NCBI RefSeq assembly: GCF_010183535.1
Contig: NC_071332.1
Coordinates: 11,470,001-11,534,000, forward strand
Direction: 5' to 3'
Source: Caenorhabditis remanei
Lineage: Eukaryota; Nematoda; Chromadorea; Rhabditida; Rhabditidae
Length of the DNA stretch: 64,000 nucleotides
The notes beneath the pieces are model-generated. The model saw nothing but the letters and a program-made list of their open reading frames with translations. It had not been told where the DNA came from and ran no database searches. The position numbers were made by a program, and so were the translations under genes. This document shows, one piece after another, positions 12,567-25,070 of this stretch; the stretch's first letter is position 1; every line of letters begins with the position of its first letter.

Positions 12567-13273
12567 TCAAGTGTTCAGAAGTTCAGAATGTTTGAAGTAA
12601 TCTAGATGAAATATATTTGAATGTAGCAAATTGAATACTTTTGGCAGAAACCTGCAATTATTGTGGTACTTCCGGCACGAATCAGGCCTCGTGGTGTTGG
12701 TAGTTCTAGGGTCTTTGATGATCATCCGAAGAGAACTTTTACTGTCGTAGCCTAGAACATTTTTGAAGGCAAATCGCAAACTTTCGGAGATCGGAGAAAT
12801 GTGATTAAGTTTGTTAATTTTGTTTTTTGTAGTCTAAACAACAGTTCATTTCAGCAGTTCAACGAACTAATTGAGGAAACTCGGTTTCTTCTTGGAATGT
12901 GGTAAGTGAACAGAACTTGGGAGAACTTACAAGGATGAGAGACACAAGTTTTCAAGAAATTTCCTCCTCCAGTTTCTCTGAAAATCTGAAAAATTGAACC
13001 TTGCGAATTATCATCAATCTCACACTACCAAAGGCTTTCTGTACAACTCACTGAACTCTTGTTCACACTTGTCTCGGACATCCAGCCAAACCTACATACA
13101 GATTCGTTTTCCTCTTCCCGACTACAATTTACTCCTTCAACTTCTCCGACTATAACGTACTCCTCCCTTCCCTTCATTTTTATTTCCAGACAATCAAAAC
13201 TCAGTACCTGAAAAAAAAGAGCAAGAATCATGATCAAACACAGGCACGCGGAGCTCGTCACTATTATCATCAC
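12567..13273 (-). CDS. Possible small secreted Cys-containing (Ly6-like) protein
   Basis: A tentative three-exon model (13273-13052, 12985-12931, 12751-12567) stays in frame for 153 residues. The start gives a strong signal peptide (MMIIVTSSACLCLIMILALF). The next exons contribute FDCLEIK, VNCSREE, SVCRFGW, LKTCVSH and PDSCRKYHNNC. The spacing of C...C...C...TC is reminiscent of nematode Ly6/uPAR-like domains, and KSSIFRETGGG would sit just before the TCV motif as in such domains. The last exon is the weakest part, because its acceptor is GTTCTAG and the tail after the final cysteines is not typical. Without expression data this should be read as a candidate. Confidence 0.4.
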
Positions 13274-13421
13274 TAACTGATAACTGACAATTTTTGATAA
13301 CCCTTTTTGGGAGGAGAGTTTTTGTTTCGAAAAGTGAAAAAAGTGAGTATAAAAGTGAGTTGAAACATTGGGAAAAATCAGCTCAAATTTTGTTGAATTC
13401 CCTCTGAAAACAGCTCAAAAA

Positions 13422-14239
13422 ATGACCAGATTCTCTGTTTTTTCTGCTGTTCTTTTGATCACTTTGACGTCTTCTGGAGTCTTCGGACAATTCACTGATT
13501 CGTGTACTGCCGATGTTTATGCATCAATCAAACAGTGCTATGTGACCTATATGGCTGGATATAACATCTCAATGACTGATACTATTCCTGAATATTGGAG
13601 CTTCCATTTCGTCAGAAGAGATCTTTTGGATGCTGATGGTCTTCATATTCAACCTTATGTTTGCCAGTGAGTTCTAACTCAAATACTACAAAACGTTCAA
13701 AAAATCTACAACAATTTTTTCCAGACTCGGAAATGCCCTGAGCAACTGTTTGGCGCCATACTCCTGCATGGGACCAAATGCCTACATGAACATGAATGCT
13801 GCCAATGCCACCGAGGCAACCGACTACTGGATTGACTTGGCTGTCACCCAATATCAATGTGGAGCTGGATACAACTGTAAGTCCTTGCTTGATTTCATTG
13901 AAATAATTTAACGTTTCAGTGACAATGACTGAATTCTATTGCATTGCTTTCTGCCGTGATCGTTATCAGCCGAATATCGATCAATGCGATGCTCAAGCCG
14001 CCATTGACATCGGGAATGGAATGGATCCATGCGCGTAAGTCGACACTCGTCCCTCACATGTTTATTAAAATACTTACAGTGCCCAACAAAAAGACTTCAA
14101 CTGCCAAGCCGCCGTCTATCGTAACTGCTGCGATTGGAATGCTGGAGTTTACATTTGCAACGTTGATATGGCCGGATCGAAGGCCGTGAATCCAGCTTGT
14201 GTAAACGCTGGTTTGATCACATGTCCCGCCGCAAGATAA
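13422..14239 (+). CDS. Secreted cysteine-rich protein
   Basis: Four exons (13422-13666, 13725-13876, 13920-14034, 14080-14239) encode 223 residues in one frame. The chosen start gives a clean signal peptide (MTRFSVFSAVLLITLTSSGV, cleavage near FGQ). An upstream in-frame ATG at 13368 would bury it. The mature part has about 14 cysteines: DSCTADV, KQCYVTY, VCQLG, NCLAPYSC, QCGAGY, FYCIAFC, QCDAQA, then NCQAA, NCCDW and C-terminal TCPAA. The overall look resembles the nematode secreted DUF19-like group but I am not certain. A TATA-like AGTATAAAAGTG sits at 13346-13357, about 70 bases upstream. Confidence 0.75.
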
Positions 14240-14499
14240 TTGATTAATTGAATTCGGAATAGCCAAAAAATGAAGTGATTTTAATTATAAAAACTGTGAA
14301 ATCGGAAAAAGATGGAAACAACAAAGGGGAACAACAAAGCAGGTGGTAACATACACACAACAAGATAACAGGTTAACATGAAGACAGCTTGAGTGAATTG
14401 GAGGGAATAATGAGAAAGAATAGCACTTTCTCAATTAAGGAACAGTAAATTACTCTGAAAGAAAACGTGGAAAAATAACAGCTTGAAAATTGGACGGAA

Positions 14500-15598
14500 T
14501 CAATCTTCATCACTATAATTTCCGGTATCAATTTCGTCGTCGTCTCCCATATCCATTTGTTCTTCCTCTTCTCCTTTGACTTCCTTCTTTGCTCCATATC
14601 CATAACCAGCATCAGCAAATTTATCCGAATCGAAATTCTTTCCATCGAAACGTTGGCGTGCTTCTCTTCGTTCACGAGCTGTCATCTTCTCTTTCACGGC
14701 GTCGGACATTGTTTTCTGTCGATCCGAGACGGCGTTGAACAGTTGAACGACACCTCTGAAAATGTCATATTTGAAACCTTTTTAATGTTTTAACATTAGG
14801 CAACCTTGCCTAATATTTTAATTTTCTCCGGGACTCTAACAATAAATGAAATCAAAGTATCAAGGCATTTTTGCAGAGTCGACTTTCGACCTCATTCTTC
14901 CTTCCTTTCCATGTTTCAAAGCATACTCACTTTGTAGCGATCCGTCTCAAATTTCGTTCTTTCTCTCTGTCGGTGGTAACATCCGGTTTGACCATCGCCA
15001 ACTTGGTGCGATATTCTTTAACACTATGCTTCAGACTTTTTTCTTTTCGAGTCAACTTTTTGATCATCTTTTTCTTTTTCTGAAAAAGAAACATGTTGAG
15101 ATTTAAAACATGTTAAAAAACGTCGATTAACAAAATAACATAACGACAGCCGCAAAGCATTCCGACTTCAAATGATCTTTCTACTCACTCTTTGAATAGC
15201 TGGAAACGCTACTGTTTCGTCTGGATCTCCATTTCCAGCGTCCATCGAGGAAGGTCCTTCTTCTCCACTCTCATTGCCTGAAAATATATTTTTGTTGAAA
15301 AGATGCGCTTCATATTATTCAGTGCATTTCTCTCTCGAGAGAACTCTCAACTTGGATGGTTTTTCATAAATTATTCGTATTGATAAACTTATTTTTATTC
15401 ATAATTTTAAAAAGCATGAAGTCTTAGGCTGAATTGGTTTACTAATTAGTTTTTACAGTATGAAACTTTTTCGCAAAAAGAATATTGCTAACGGGAGATT
15501 TATGTTCGAGAATTCAAGAAATTACCTGACTCTTCTCGCTCATAATCGTCGTCTGAGTCTTCTGTGACTACTAATCTATCGCGATTTCTTGTCGACAT
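14500..15598 (-). CDS. RRP15-like ribosomal RNA processing protein
   Basis: Four exons (15598-15526, 15277-15189, 15079-14931, 14755-14500) join in frame to 188 residues. The central block KKKKMIKKLTRKEKSLKH, then ERNLRRIATKGVVQLFNAV, matches the conserved RRP15 core (human has RIATRGVVQLFNAV). RRP15 is a nucleolar factor of pre-60S assembly needed for ITS1/27S rRNA processing. The N-terminus is acidic (EDSDDDYE) and the C-terminus ends in an acidic tail (EEEEQMDMGDDDEIDTG), both usual for nucleolar proteins. It is shorter than the human protein. The neighbours are unrelated. Confidence 0.88.
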
Positions 15599-18500
15599 TT
15601 TCTAAAAAGAATTGTTTATTAACTGAAAGTATTTGAAAACCAAAATATCACTTGAAAACTGTGCGAAATAAAATGAGAACAACGGAGAAATTACCCCAAA
15701 AATTTTCGTAAATTCACAATGGCCGAGGAGTCGACATATCTCGGCCACGTATAAACCTAGTCCCTCCCAGAAACTAAAGGCGGGTGTTCAAACATGATTT
15801 GTTTATGAATCACAACTTTGTTCAGAAATAAGATAAAAACAAAATAAAAAAGAAAAACGAGAAGAGAACGTTGTTTTTTGAATGTTTATCTTGACTTTTA
15901 ACATTTTTCCTTCCCACTCAAAAAAGGAGAAAAGGAGAAAAACTTCGTAAAAAGTTGACGTGTTGAGTTTAGAGTTAAGTGCTGCTCTCATTTCAATGAT
16001 GCCGTCTCTTTTTCGTTTACTCCTTCTTCTTCTTTTTCTTCAATTTTCTCTCAACATATCAAATAATAAAAGATTTATAAAAAAAACTCTTATTTAGGAT
16101 TTTGTCAATTCAGATTTCAGAAGCCGGCCTACTGTACAACACCTCAGATGTTCGTCTATTCTCTTTCTATACCTTATTTTTTCCCTTTTTATTTAGAAAT
16201 CTCATCTCAGAAAGAGTAAAGAATGCTTCTTCATATTTCTTTATTTCCCCACCCCCAACATTGTTATTTGATATTACCACCCGTGTTTCCGGTTTCCTGG
16301 AACAAAATTTAACATTTCGTATGTTTTTTTCTTTCTTAATTTTATGGTTTTGATTTCATTGGTTTCAAGAATTCGAATTCTCGCCCGATTACTACTAATA
16401 ATGGAGGTTGTGACCTTATTGTTCTTTCATCAAGAAGAATTCTGCATTCTGCTCCCCGGAACAACGTTTTCTTATTCTGGAGCAGTGAAACAAAAAAGGG
16501 AAGGAAGAAAAAAAAACAAGCATTGTTCTCAAAAGTCACTTATCGCTACGTTAACTTTATTTGAGAGAGCTTTCTTTCTTCCCCATCGTCTCATAGTTCT
16601 AGTTTTTTCGTTTTGTCTTTTTGTGGTCATGTTTGTTTTTGTTAAGGGATGTGGATGACAGAAAAAGATGAAATGATGGTTCTGAAAGATTGGGAGACAC
16701 GCCTGAAAATTTTGAAGAAGCGGGGGAAAGAATTCACCTATTTTGGTAAGCTCCCCTGTTTGTTTCTTTCCTGTTTTTGCGTCTTCAAAATTTTTCAAAC
16801 AATCAAAAGTCACAGCTTTTAGAATCAAGACTCAAACTCATATTCCCCTGATGAACATGCTCAATGTCTATCTTTTCTTTTGACTTCGAGTCTTTTTTTT
16901 TCGAAAAAATAATAAAAAGAGTGGGTGTAGTGTGCCAAGAAGTGTCGGAAAAAGCTGAAAGCGCTCGCTTTCACTAAACGAGACTCGTCTCGAAAGTGTC
17001 ATTTCTATTAGTTAAATTATAAAAGAATTTTCGTATTTTGGGTATCTCAAATTGACCATAAACCGTTATTTTTTCTGATCATTTTCTTACCTATTGGAGC
17101 ATTTTGAACTCATATCAGTCCTGTTTATTAACTTTAAAATAAGGTTTCATTTTTTTCTCATTTTTCAAAAATGGGATGATCTATGATATTTGTGTCAAAG
17201 CCTCTCATTATCCTTCCCACTTCCGGTCCCTCGTTCCTCTAATTAATTTTCAATGCCCAGACTCCAGACAACCAGACGATCCTCTTGCAAAGCCCTGCTT
17301 TTGCAACATCTCTCCCAGAAATCACCACGTCACCACCCACCTCTTCTGATCTCTTTCTGATGACTTTTCGTCTTGTCTTGATCCCCCGTCTTCCCCCTTT
17401 TCTTTTTACTCAAAAAACACAATTTCCGTTCTCATAGTGGCGGATCTTTTGTGATGCTCTCTCTTCTTTTTGCTCACTCCAAATCTCTTTTTTGCAGAAA
17501 ATCTTTCTCATTCAAAGTTTTTCTTGCTTTTTTGATTCTGGGATGGTCCCAAAGACATAAATCTTCATTACATGGTTCTGGAAGAATCAACTCTTGGTTT
17601 GTTGAGCCTAACATCTTCACCATTTTCCTTTTTTTTCTTCTAGTCAGAAGTCTTCTTCCTTCTAAACGTCACCTATTTCCATTCACACATTCATATACTT
17701 CTCTCTTGGCACTTTCTGTTTCCCACGTTGATACGAAACAAGTTGAGAAGACTCGTGAGGTTTTTCTCAAGAGGACTTCAGTCTTTTTCCCTTTTCGGAC
17801 ACTTCCTCCTCATTTCGAAGCTTTTGAAATTATCACATTCTCTGGATATGAGTATGACGTAATTAACTCTAAACATACAGTCTTTATCAAATTTTGGAAA
17901 TTTTGGAGTTGTCTTGAATTTTTAAAGTTTTCTATTTTTTCGAGATCCTACATGTCTTTTACAAATGAAATTATTTCTTGTAATTAGGGATGGTTATCAG
18001 ATCTTCTATTTCTTCTTAACCCGATTATCGTTCTTCGTTTTCACTCTATCTTGAATATGTTCAGCGCTCTTCGATTTCTGATCAACTCCTTGAGATCCTC
18101 CCCCTCGTTCTTCCCCATTCAGAGAAGAGGTTCTTATGATTGTTTTGCACTGTTTTTTTTTTGAGAATTTATTTTAATGCACATACACATACACATCATA
18201 CGTTGAAGAGCTGCAGAACTGGTGAACTAGATACATCATTTGTGGCTCCGTTGACCCCGGCTACAGTTCGTTTGCTATTTTCTGAAATTATTAGAAAACA
18301 ATATCTTCCAAAACTAGCTCTTTCATCTCTGACATTCACATGACTCCAAATCGATCTCTTCGGCGGAACACACATACAAAACAATTATCAATCGACCCAT
18401 TTCCCTTTCCAATTTCCTTCATTTTGTTCTCTTTTCTCAAAAAATATCTTTGTATTTTTGTTTTGTTTTCTTGCTCGATGGATCTCTTCTTCAGATTCAA

Positions 18501-19392
18501 TCATGTCATTCTCATAAGTCCCGGATGAACAGACTCCACGATTGACAGATAAATGAAAAGTCATTCAGTTCCATCCCCGTTATAAGATGCCTCTAGATTT
18601 TTTTTTCTCCCGATTCGCTTTTTCCAAATCTCACGTCGTCTCCATATAGTTTGAACCTGATCATCCCTTTCTTCCGGACCCACCTACTTCTTTCATTCAT
18701 CAAGATTTTTATATTATTTTTGCATAAAAAAGATATCAAGTCCCGTGGCTTTTTCCATCTCTTCCGTCCTTCCGACTCATTCAAATTTCAAGAATTCCCC
18801 GTGAAATCAATTGAAACACCATAATGACCCGCCGACCCTAAATATTTCTTTTCAGACAAACCGCTTTTTTTCTTTTCTCTCTTCTCCCAAATTTTCGCAC
18901 GGATAGATTTACTGCATTCGAGATTAGATGCCAGTTCACTCCCTTTTACTCCATTCCACCTCGTCTTAGTCTAAAGCCTCTTTTTCTAGGGAAGAGGGTG
19001 GAAAAAGGACTTCATGAATATTTTCTCGTATTTCTTTTTCAAAATGAACTTTTTGTGTGAAATTGACCTGGAATCATTTTGGTTTGAATATCGGGGTCAC
19101 TCTTCTATTTGGTAAAAAATCTTATATAATTTTTAAACTTCTATGGTGCTGTCATCTGTTCTTTATACTTCCGTTTTTCATCTTCCCCCTCCCCTCCCAT
19201 TTTCCTTGGTTTGAATGTGTCTGACATTGGAACATTTTTGACAAATCGCTCCTCTGGTGACACTTTTTCCACTTTTCCTTTGATGCTTCTGTTCCTTTTT
19301 TCTTTACTTCGCAACTTTTTTTTTCGTTTTCTCAACTTGTTTCGATTTCACGACTCTCTCCCAAATATCCCAACTTACAGAGTGTTTCGAAA
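15599..19392. other. Gene-free pyrimidine-rich region between RRP15 and the channel gene
   Basis: Nearly 3.8 kb lies between two divergent genes. From about 16,000 to 19,350 the plus strand is strikingly T- and C-rich, with recurring TTCTTTTTC and CTCTTTTC tracts and few purine runs. The longest open frame (17451-17987, 178 codons) is a by-product of this composition. I saw no convincing exon, tRNA or inverted repeat. It may hold the regulatory region of the neuronal-type channel gene or a non-coding transcript. Confidence 0.5.
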
Positions 19393-22300
19393 ATGAAGAA
19401 TTCACAATTATTTCTAAGGATATTAGTGTTACAATGGCTGATAGTGAGTTCTGGAAACTGATGAATGAGCATTCAACATTTAGATTCAGGTACTCGGTTG
19501 GTCTCAGCAAAAACAACTCATCAAATACTTGTTCAGAGATTATCATAAGGAATTGAGGTTGAGTCGAATTTTTAGAGCAACTTCAGCTGATTTAAAAGTT
19601 TTCAGACCAGTAAAAGATGAATCAAGTGGACCGACTAATGTAACCGTTCAATTATATTTCAAACAGATTCAAAAAGTGCATGAAAATGATCAAATCATAA
19701 CGCTCTACTGCTGGATTGAAGAATATTGGCAAGATGAGTTTTTGATGTGGAATCCAGAAGATTTTGGAAATATAAAATCACTTCATGTTCCATCTGAAAT
19801 GATTTGGAAACCCGATTTGTTGGTTTATAACAAGTGAGATTCACTTACAATGTATTCATGTTCTGTCAATTATATTTCAGCGCGAACATGAATATTAAAG
19901 AAAATGAAATGCAGACGAATGTACAAATTGAACATACTGGTAAAATTTCCCTTTTCCGGTAAACGTCTCGTAGAATATTGAATTAAAATTAAGTGTTTTT
20001 CAGAGCGATCATAACAGATATTACATGTGATTTACAGATGGAAAAGTTTCCATATGATCAAGTGAGTAAATGGAATATGATAGGTACAATTCAGAAGTTT
20101 TCAGCAAATCTGCTTCATAATGTTAGCTTCTTGGTCGTATGATGGCTCCCAAATAATGTTGAATACTGCTGAACAACCAACAGAAACACCATTAGATATC
20201 AAGAACAGGTGAGTGGAATAAGCTCGTATTCACTTCAAAACGGTAAAGCATATTTAATATTCAACCATTCAGAACAAATATGGCAATTCTGAACCATTAC
20301 ATTCCAAATATGGAATGGAAACTTGTTGATTTCCGTTACCGTAACAACCTCAAGTACTATGATTGTTGTCCGAATCCATACCCAGACATCTCATATTTCT
20401 TTGCTATCAAAAGAAATCCAAGTTATTATTTATTCACTCTGATTATTCCATCTGCATTCATTACTATTGTTACGGTTATCGGATTCTTTACTCCTCATTC
20501 ATCAACTGGAGAGAATACAGAAAAAGTCAGTCTCGGAGTAACTGCATTGCTCTCATTGGCCATTATATGTAAGTTTCATTCCCAAAACACTATCTAATTC
20601 GGTTTATAGTGATGATGGTATCCGATAAACTGCCAGCCACTTCCAATTCTGTTCCTCTACTCGGTCAATATTATATTGGACTCATTTTCATCATGTTCCT
20701 AGCAACATATTGTACAACTTTTACTTTGGGAATTCAGATGCAGGGTAATGCGGTAAGTCAGAAATCGATACATCCGTATTTAAGTGAATGTTCCCATTTT
20801 GACTTTTTTGAACAGAATATTATCTTTGAACCTGTTACTTTATCTGTTGATATTGAAAAATGCGCGCAGAAAAAACCTTCCTCATACTTTTTATTCTTCT
20901 GAAAATTCAAAATTTAAAAAACTTGTTTATTCCATAAACACTAACAAAAAAGTATAAAAACATGAGATCACTGAAGGAACTTCCTAATACATTTCTCGTT
21001 TTCCACATTAATAAAAAACATGCGATGAACTCCAACATCCGTAGCTGCAGGCTTCAGAAAAACGTAACGTTTCTCTTCGAGAACTCTAAAAACGAAGTCG
21101 TTGTAAACTTGAGCACCAGGTGGATGGAATTTCGAATGAACTTCAAGGTTGAATTGACATATTGTGATTCCCTTTTGATCAAGAGGCCCTCCTCGATGAA
21201 TTTGATCCAGAAACTCGAATTCACCACCTTCAATATCAATCCAGGCAATGTCGATTTGCTGGAAGATACAGAGTTCACATCTGGATACTTAGAAATACAG
21301 TAATACCTTCAATCCAAGAATATCTGAAAGGAAATAGGTGAAGGGGATTGTTGTCACATCTTGATATTCATACTTTCCTGAAATACAACTCGTGTTTTCT
21401 AGTTAGTTCACAATTGGTTACTTACTAGTTTTTTTGATTCTGGTTCGGTAGCACTCTGAACTTTGTGAATCCTGGTTTCTTCCCAATCGCAAATGGGAAA
21501 TATTTTCCAAATGCAGTGTATAGCTGACGATTCGGCTCGATGATTGGGTCTGCTCCAAAGAATTTCGTGTTCGGAAGAGTCTGAAATGTTTCTTTTGCGA
21601 ATACGAACCTGCGGAGGTCGATCATACCCTATTGAGTTTTTCCTCCGCTATTGTGTCATGTCCGATTCCAAGAGTAACCATTATGTTTTCTTCTTTCTGG
21701 AAAATTAAATTCATTCAGTGATTTGTTATGGAATTGACTACAGTAACTAACACAAGTAGGAAGAATAGTCCACTTCGTTTCATGCACATTTTCCATCGGT
21801 ATGATCTCAACTTGGTTGAATACAGAATCACAGGATAATGTTTCAGTCCATTTCGTGTTTATCTGAAAAAAATTGTTAAAAAAACAATATATTATTTGAG
21901 AACTACCGATTTTACATCGCCTTTCCACATTTCGACAATCGGTTTAATACAATTTTGAAAGTCATTCATCAACTTTGGAATATCAATTTTTGATGAACTC
22001 TTATCCACTGTCAGATCACATTTTGGAAGATTATTCTGGATTTCGAATATTGGATTCATTTTTATTTCTTTTGGCTGAAATTTCAAATATATGTATATTT
22101 TTTTGGCGAATGATGTCACTAACCTTTTCGAATTCATATCCAATTCCATCCAAAGTGTCCCACTCTGGTTTCTGTGTAGATTTCGGTTTCAATTTGCTCT
22201 CCTCTTTTTTCACTTCCGGAATCTTTATAATCGGTTTCACTGTACTCTCCACTTTCTTGACAACATTAAAAACTTGCGATTCTTCTGGAATCTTTGGAAC

Positions 22301-24090
22301 CGGATTCGTTGTATTGGCCAACAAACAGAAAATGATGTATATGAATACTATCAGGAGGACATAAAAGAATGCATGACTGCGTCGAAAAGTTTCTGGAAAT
22401 TTGGGATCGGAGGCGATACAAAGGTCTGACGATCTGGGAAGTTACTCGATCGTGTGTCCATTTTAGTTGTGATTACAAGTGATGAGACACCAACTCAAAC
22501 TGACCGTTCGTTTCTCCACATCATCCAGCACATCATTACTTTTTCTCGACCTCATGTTTTCTAAGCTACTTTTTTGCCAGTAAGTTCACGGAACTGTTCT
22601 TTTTAAAGTAAATTGCGACTTTTTTCATTGCCACACGTGTTTTTTTTGCAAAATCGCCATCAGCTTGTAAAAAAGGTGAAGCAAGTTTCGATAAAAAACA
22701 AATTGTCATTTGGCTCTGACAAAAAAGAAGGAATGGTCAATACTTGAGTTTTTACTTTCGTTCGGAGAGTTCAGTTTTCATAAACTTTCAGTACCGTATC
22801 ATTTCAGGGTCGTCCGATAACTCGTCGTCTCCGTTCATTCCTTCTCTCGATTCGAATGAATCGAAATAGTTTTGTCCAATGGTTTTTCGGAAGAGAATTG
22901 ATGAATACACAAGAAAGTATCAAAATGAGATTGAAGAAATATGTAAGTTCTTTTCCAGATTTCTGGTTTTTTCATTTTCTTTTGTCTCCCATTTTCACGG
23001 TCACATTCACTTGTCTTTTGTACTGTAATTTCGGCACTTTTTCTGGCGGAATCTTAAATATTGAATATTAATATTGTGGGTTAGTCGTTGAAGATAACGT
23101 AATATCTTTCCCCACTTTTTTGTCATTTACTCCCGAATTCAATTGAAAAATGTTTGCTTCCTTCGACCTGCTTACTATATTGTAAAAATTGCATGTTTCT
23201 TTTACCTATTATTCATGTTTTCCATGTTCACAGGACAAGTTATCGGAGTTGAAAAAGAAATTCGCCAATGGATTCGTGCAATTTCAACAGAAACTTCTGA
23301 AAACCGATGAGCCAAAGGTAGGGAAAAAAGTCAGTTTTCGTGTGGTTTTTGAGTTTTTGCATCTTTTTTTGAGCACCGGAATGCTTTCATTCATTTTATT
23401 TTTTTGAGTTTTGTGTGTTTTTGAGTTTAAAATATCTTAATATTTCTTTCTTAATTATTTTTCAAACAAATAAACATACAGACACATATTCATACAAGTC
23501 AACAGATACTTTGGTTTTAAAAATTCAGTTCAGTGGAGAATTAGAAATGGATCTCTCACTATCAGAACGCCGTTCTCCTCGCAAAACCGTCTTTTACACA
23601 ATACATTTTCGAAGATACATTTAATTCAATTATTGAATAAATCACAATAGAAAACTCATCTCACTTTCAGTTTCTTCAGAACTAACCCTCCATTCCAAGA
23701 ATCCCTAAAGATCAGAACTTTCCTCTTTTTCAGCACAACAAGACATCTCTCGTTGAGCAAGAGTCAATTGATAGCTCGAAACTATTGGATCCAGCAATGT
23801 ATAATGTGGTTGTAGATGTGTTGAGTTCAGTTCAGTCAATCCGACAAGATTTGACTTCTCAAGAGCATTTGAAGAGAATACGAAAGGAATGGCAAATGTT
23901 GGCAAGGTATATTCACTAGTGGCCAATTGATATACCAACAAGGTATAATCGTGTGTTTTTTAGAATGCTGGAAAAAATTATAATGTGGATCTTCATAATT
24001 TCAACCGTCTTGTTCGCCTCCTTCATGCTCTATGACACTCAAGAACCCCCGTTTATTACGAATGAAGTTATGCGCTCAAAATCCACGTGA
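19393..24090 (+). CDS. Cys-loop ligand-gated ion channel subunit, alpha-type nicotinic-like
   Basis: Twelve exons join in one frame to 514 residues: 19393-19443, 19490-19557, 19606-19833, 19881-19958, 20004-20061, 20105-20208, 20273-20568, 20610-20752, 22808-22942, 23234-23317, 23734-23906, 23964-24090. Signal peptide first. The Cys-loop is CDLQMEKFPYDQQIC. Loop C has vicinal cysteines (YYDCCPNPYPD), the mark of alpha-type agonist-binding subunits. M1 is YLFTLIIPSAFITIVTVIGF, M2 VSLGVTALLSLAIILMMVSD, M3 YIGLIFIMFLATYCTTFTLG and M4 IIMWIFIISTVLFASFMLY. Glu just before M2 (NTEKVSLG) and no PAR motif predict cation selectivity. The M3-M4 intron (20753-22807) contains a whole gene on the other strand. 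Reading straight on from the exon 8 donor gives a short false end at 20902 without M4. The exact lgc/acr ortholog is not assigned. Confidence 0.9.
20968..22461 (-). CDS. FkbM-type methyltransferase family protein nested in the channel intron (frame problems)
   Basis: Exons about 22400-22123, 22063-21901, 21863-21744, 21711-21631, 21582-21429, 21377-21307 and 21258-20968 give a nematode FkbM-like protein. The core has VTLGIGHDTIAEEKL, FFGADPIIEPN, FAIGKKPGF, then DIAWIDIEGGEFEFLDQI and KGITICQFNLEVH, matching the SAM-binding and acidic motif order of the family (PF05050). Near the N-terminus is a membrane segment (AFFYVLLIVFIYIIFCLL) and a Lys/Pro-rich linker. Two places break the frame. The ATG at 22461 is out of frame with the membrane segment. 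The exon ending near 21429 has a run of seven A (minus strand) one base too long for the next exon. It may be a recent pseudogene or have base errors. The substrate is unknown. Confidence 0.65.
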
Positions 24091-24439
24091 AACCCATTTT
24101 TTCGAAACATATTTACTTGTGATCTCTCATTGATACTCCTTTTTTCTCTTCTTCTTGTCATTTCTGTCCGATTCCGAGTGTATATAATAAATATTTCCTG
24201 GTTTTGGGGAATTTCTATAAGTTCATAAAGTTTCCAGATTTATCATTTTCGATAACTTGAGTCTAAACTGCACAAAATACATTTTTATGAAATCACTGAT
24301 ACGTCGCGTTGAAAAATAGGTTTGTATGATAAGAGATAAAGAGAAGGGGGAGAAGAACAACTTGGTTAGCATCGGGGGTATTCAGTGGTCGCTTTGATGG
24401 GACCATTGATGGGCAAGCTTGAGGATTGAGCGTTCATGC

Positions 24440-25070
24440 TTGTCACCATAGAATAATTTATCATGTTGAAGGACTCTATACGGAGCGATCATGCATTCCA
24501 AAACCAGAATGATGGTAATAATCCACTGCCAAAAAGAAAAGATGATGTGCGTGACAACTAATAATTTTTAACCGGTCCATGTTCAAGAAGAGTAAAAATT
24601 TCAGTCTCAATTCACCGACCAAGTTCCATTTCATATTTGCACAGCGGCATCGATGACTGCATTCAATGAAAGAATGAGAGACAAAAATTTGGTAATTGAA
24701 AAAGAAAAAAAGTCATAGAAAGTTTTTTCCAGATCTCTATGAGAAACTTCCGTCCTACAATCGAAGTCGACGGATGCCCGGCTTGGGATGAGGATATATG
24801 GGTGGAGCTTCGTATTGGAGAGGCCCATCTGGAAGTTTCAGCTTCATGTGCAAGATTCGTTTTGACTACTGTAGACCCAGTGAAAGGAGAAATGACAAAG
24901 AAAACCAGCAGCTGAGAAAGCTGAGGGAATTTCGAGTGTCTCCAGATAGACCAATGAGAAAAACGCACCTGGATAATCCGATTTTCGGAGTATACGCAGG
25001 ACTTGTGAAGGAAAGATACATTCATGTTGGGCAGACAGTTTATGCAAAGTATAAGCCATCTGCTTTTTGA
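24440..25070 (+). pseudogene. Decayed mARC/MOSC-domain copy
   Basis: This is the degraded first member of a three-copy array. The 5' half of the gene is missing. What remains reads EGLYTERSCIPKPE and then TGA TGG where the intact copies have WW, then a shifted NNPLPKRKDD. Next come an exon SQFTDQVPFHICTAAS and a final exon RNFRPTIEVDGCPAWDEDIW. A one-base deletion after GEMTK moves the frame, and the rest (QLRKLREFRVSPDRPMRK to HVGQTVYAKYKPSAF) follows in the new frame. The catalytic-site motif is altered: SCARFVLTTV where the intact copies have PCTRCVLTTV, so the cysteine that binds molybdenum by homology is Phe. With stop, frameshift, truncation and lost ligand it cannot encode an active enzyme. 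Confidence 0.85.

Noticed and set aside
17451..17987. 178-codon plus-strand open frame
   Set aside because: Composition is that of the surrounding pyrimidine-rich tract (Phe/Leu/Ser-rich), no domain, no splice context; judged a chance ORF.
20816..20902. Terminal exon of the channel ending after M3 without M4
   Set aside because: The true continuation with GRPI and M4 is found in phase at 22808; this short exon is read-through of the intron.
22856..24090. A separate gene made of the M4-containing exons
   Set aside because: It lacks its own extracellular domain and joins in phase with the upstream channel exons.
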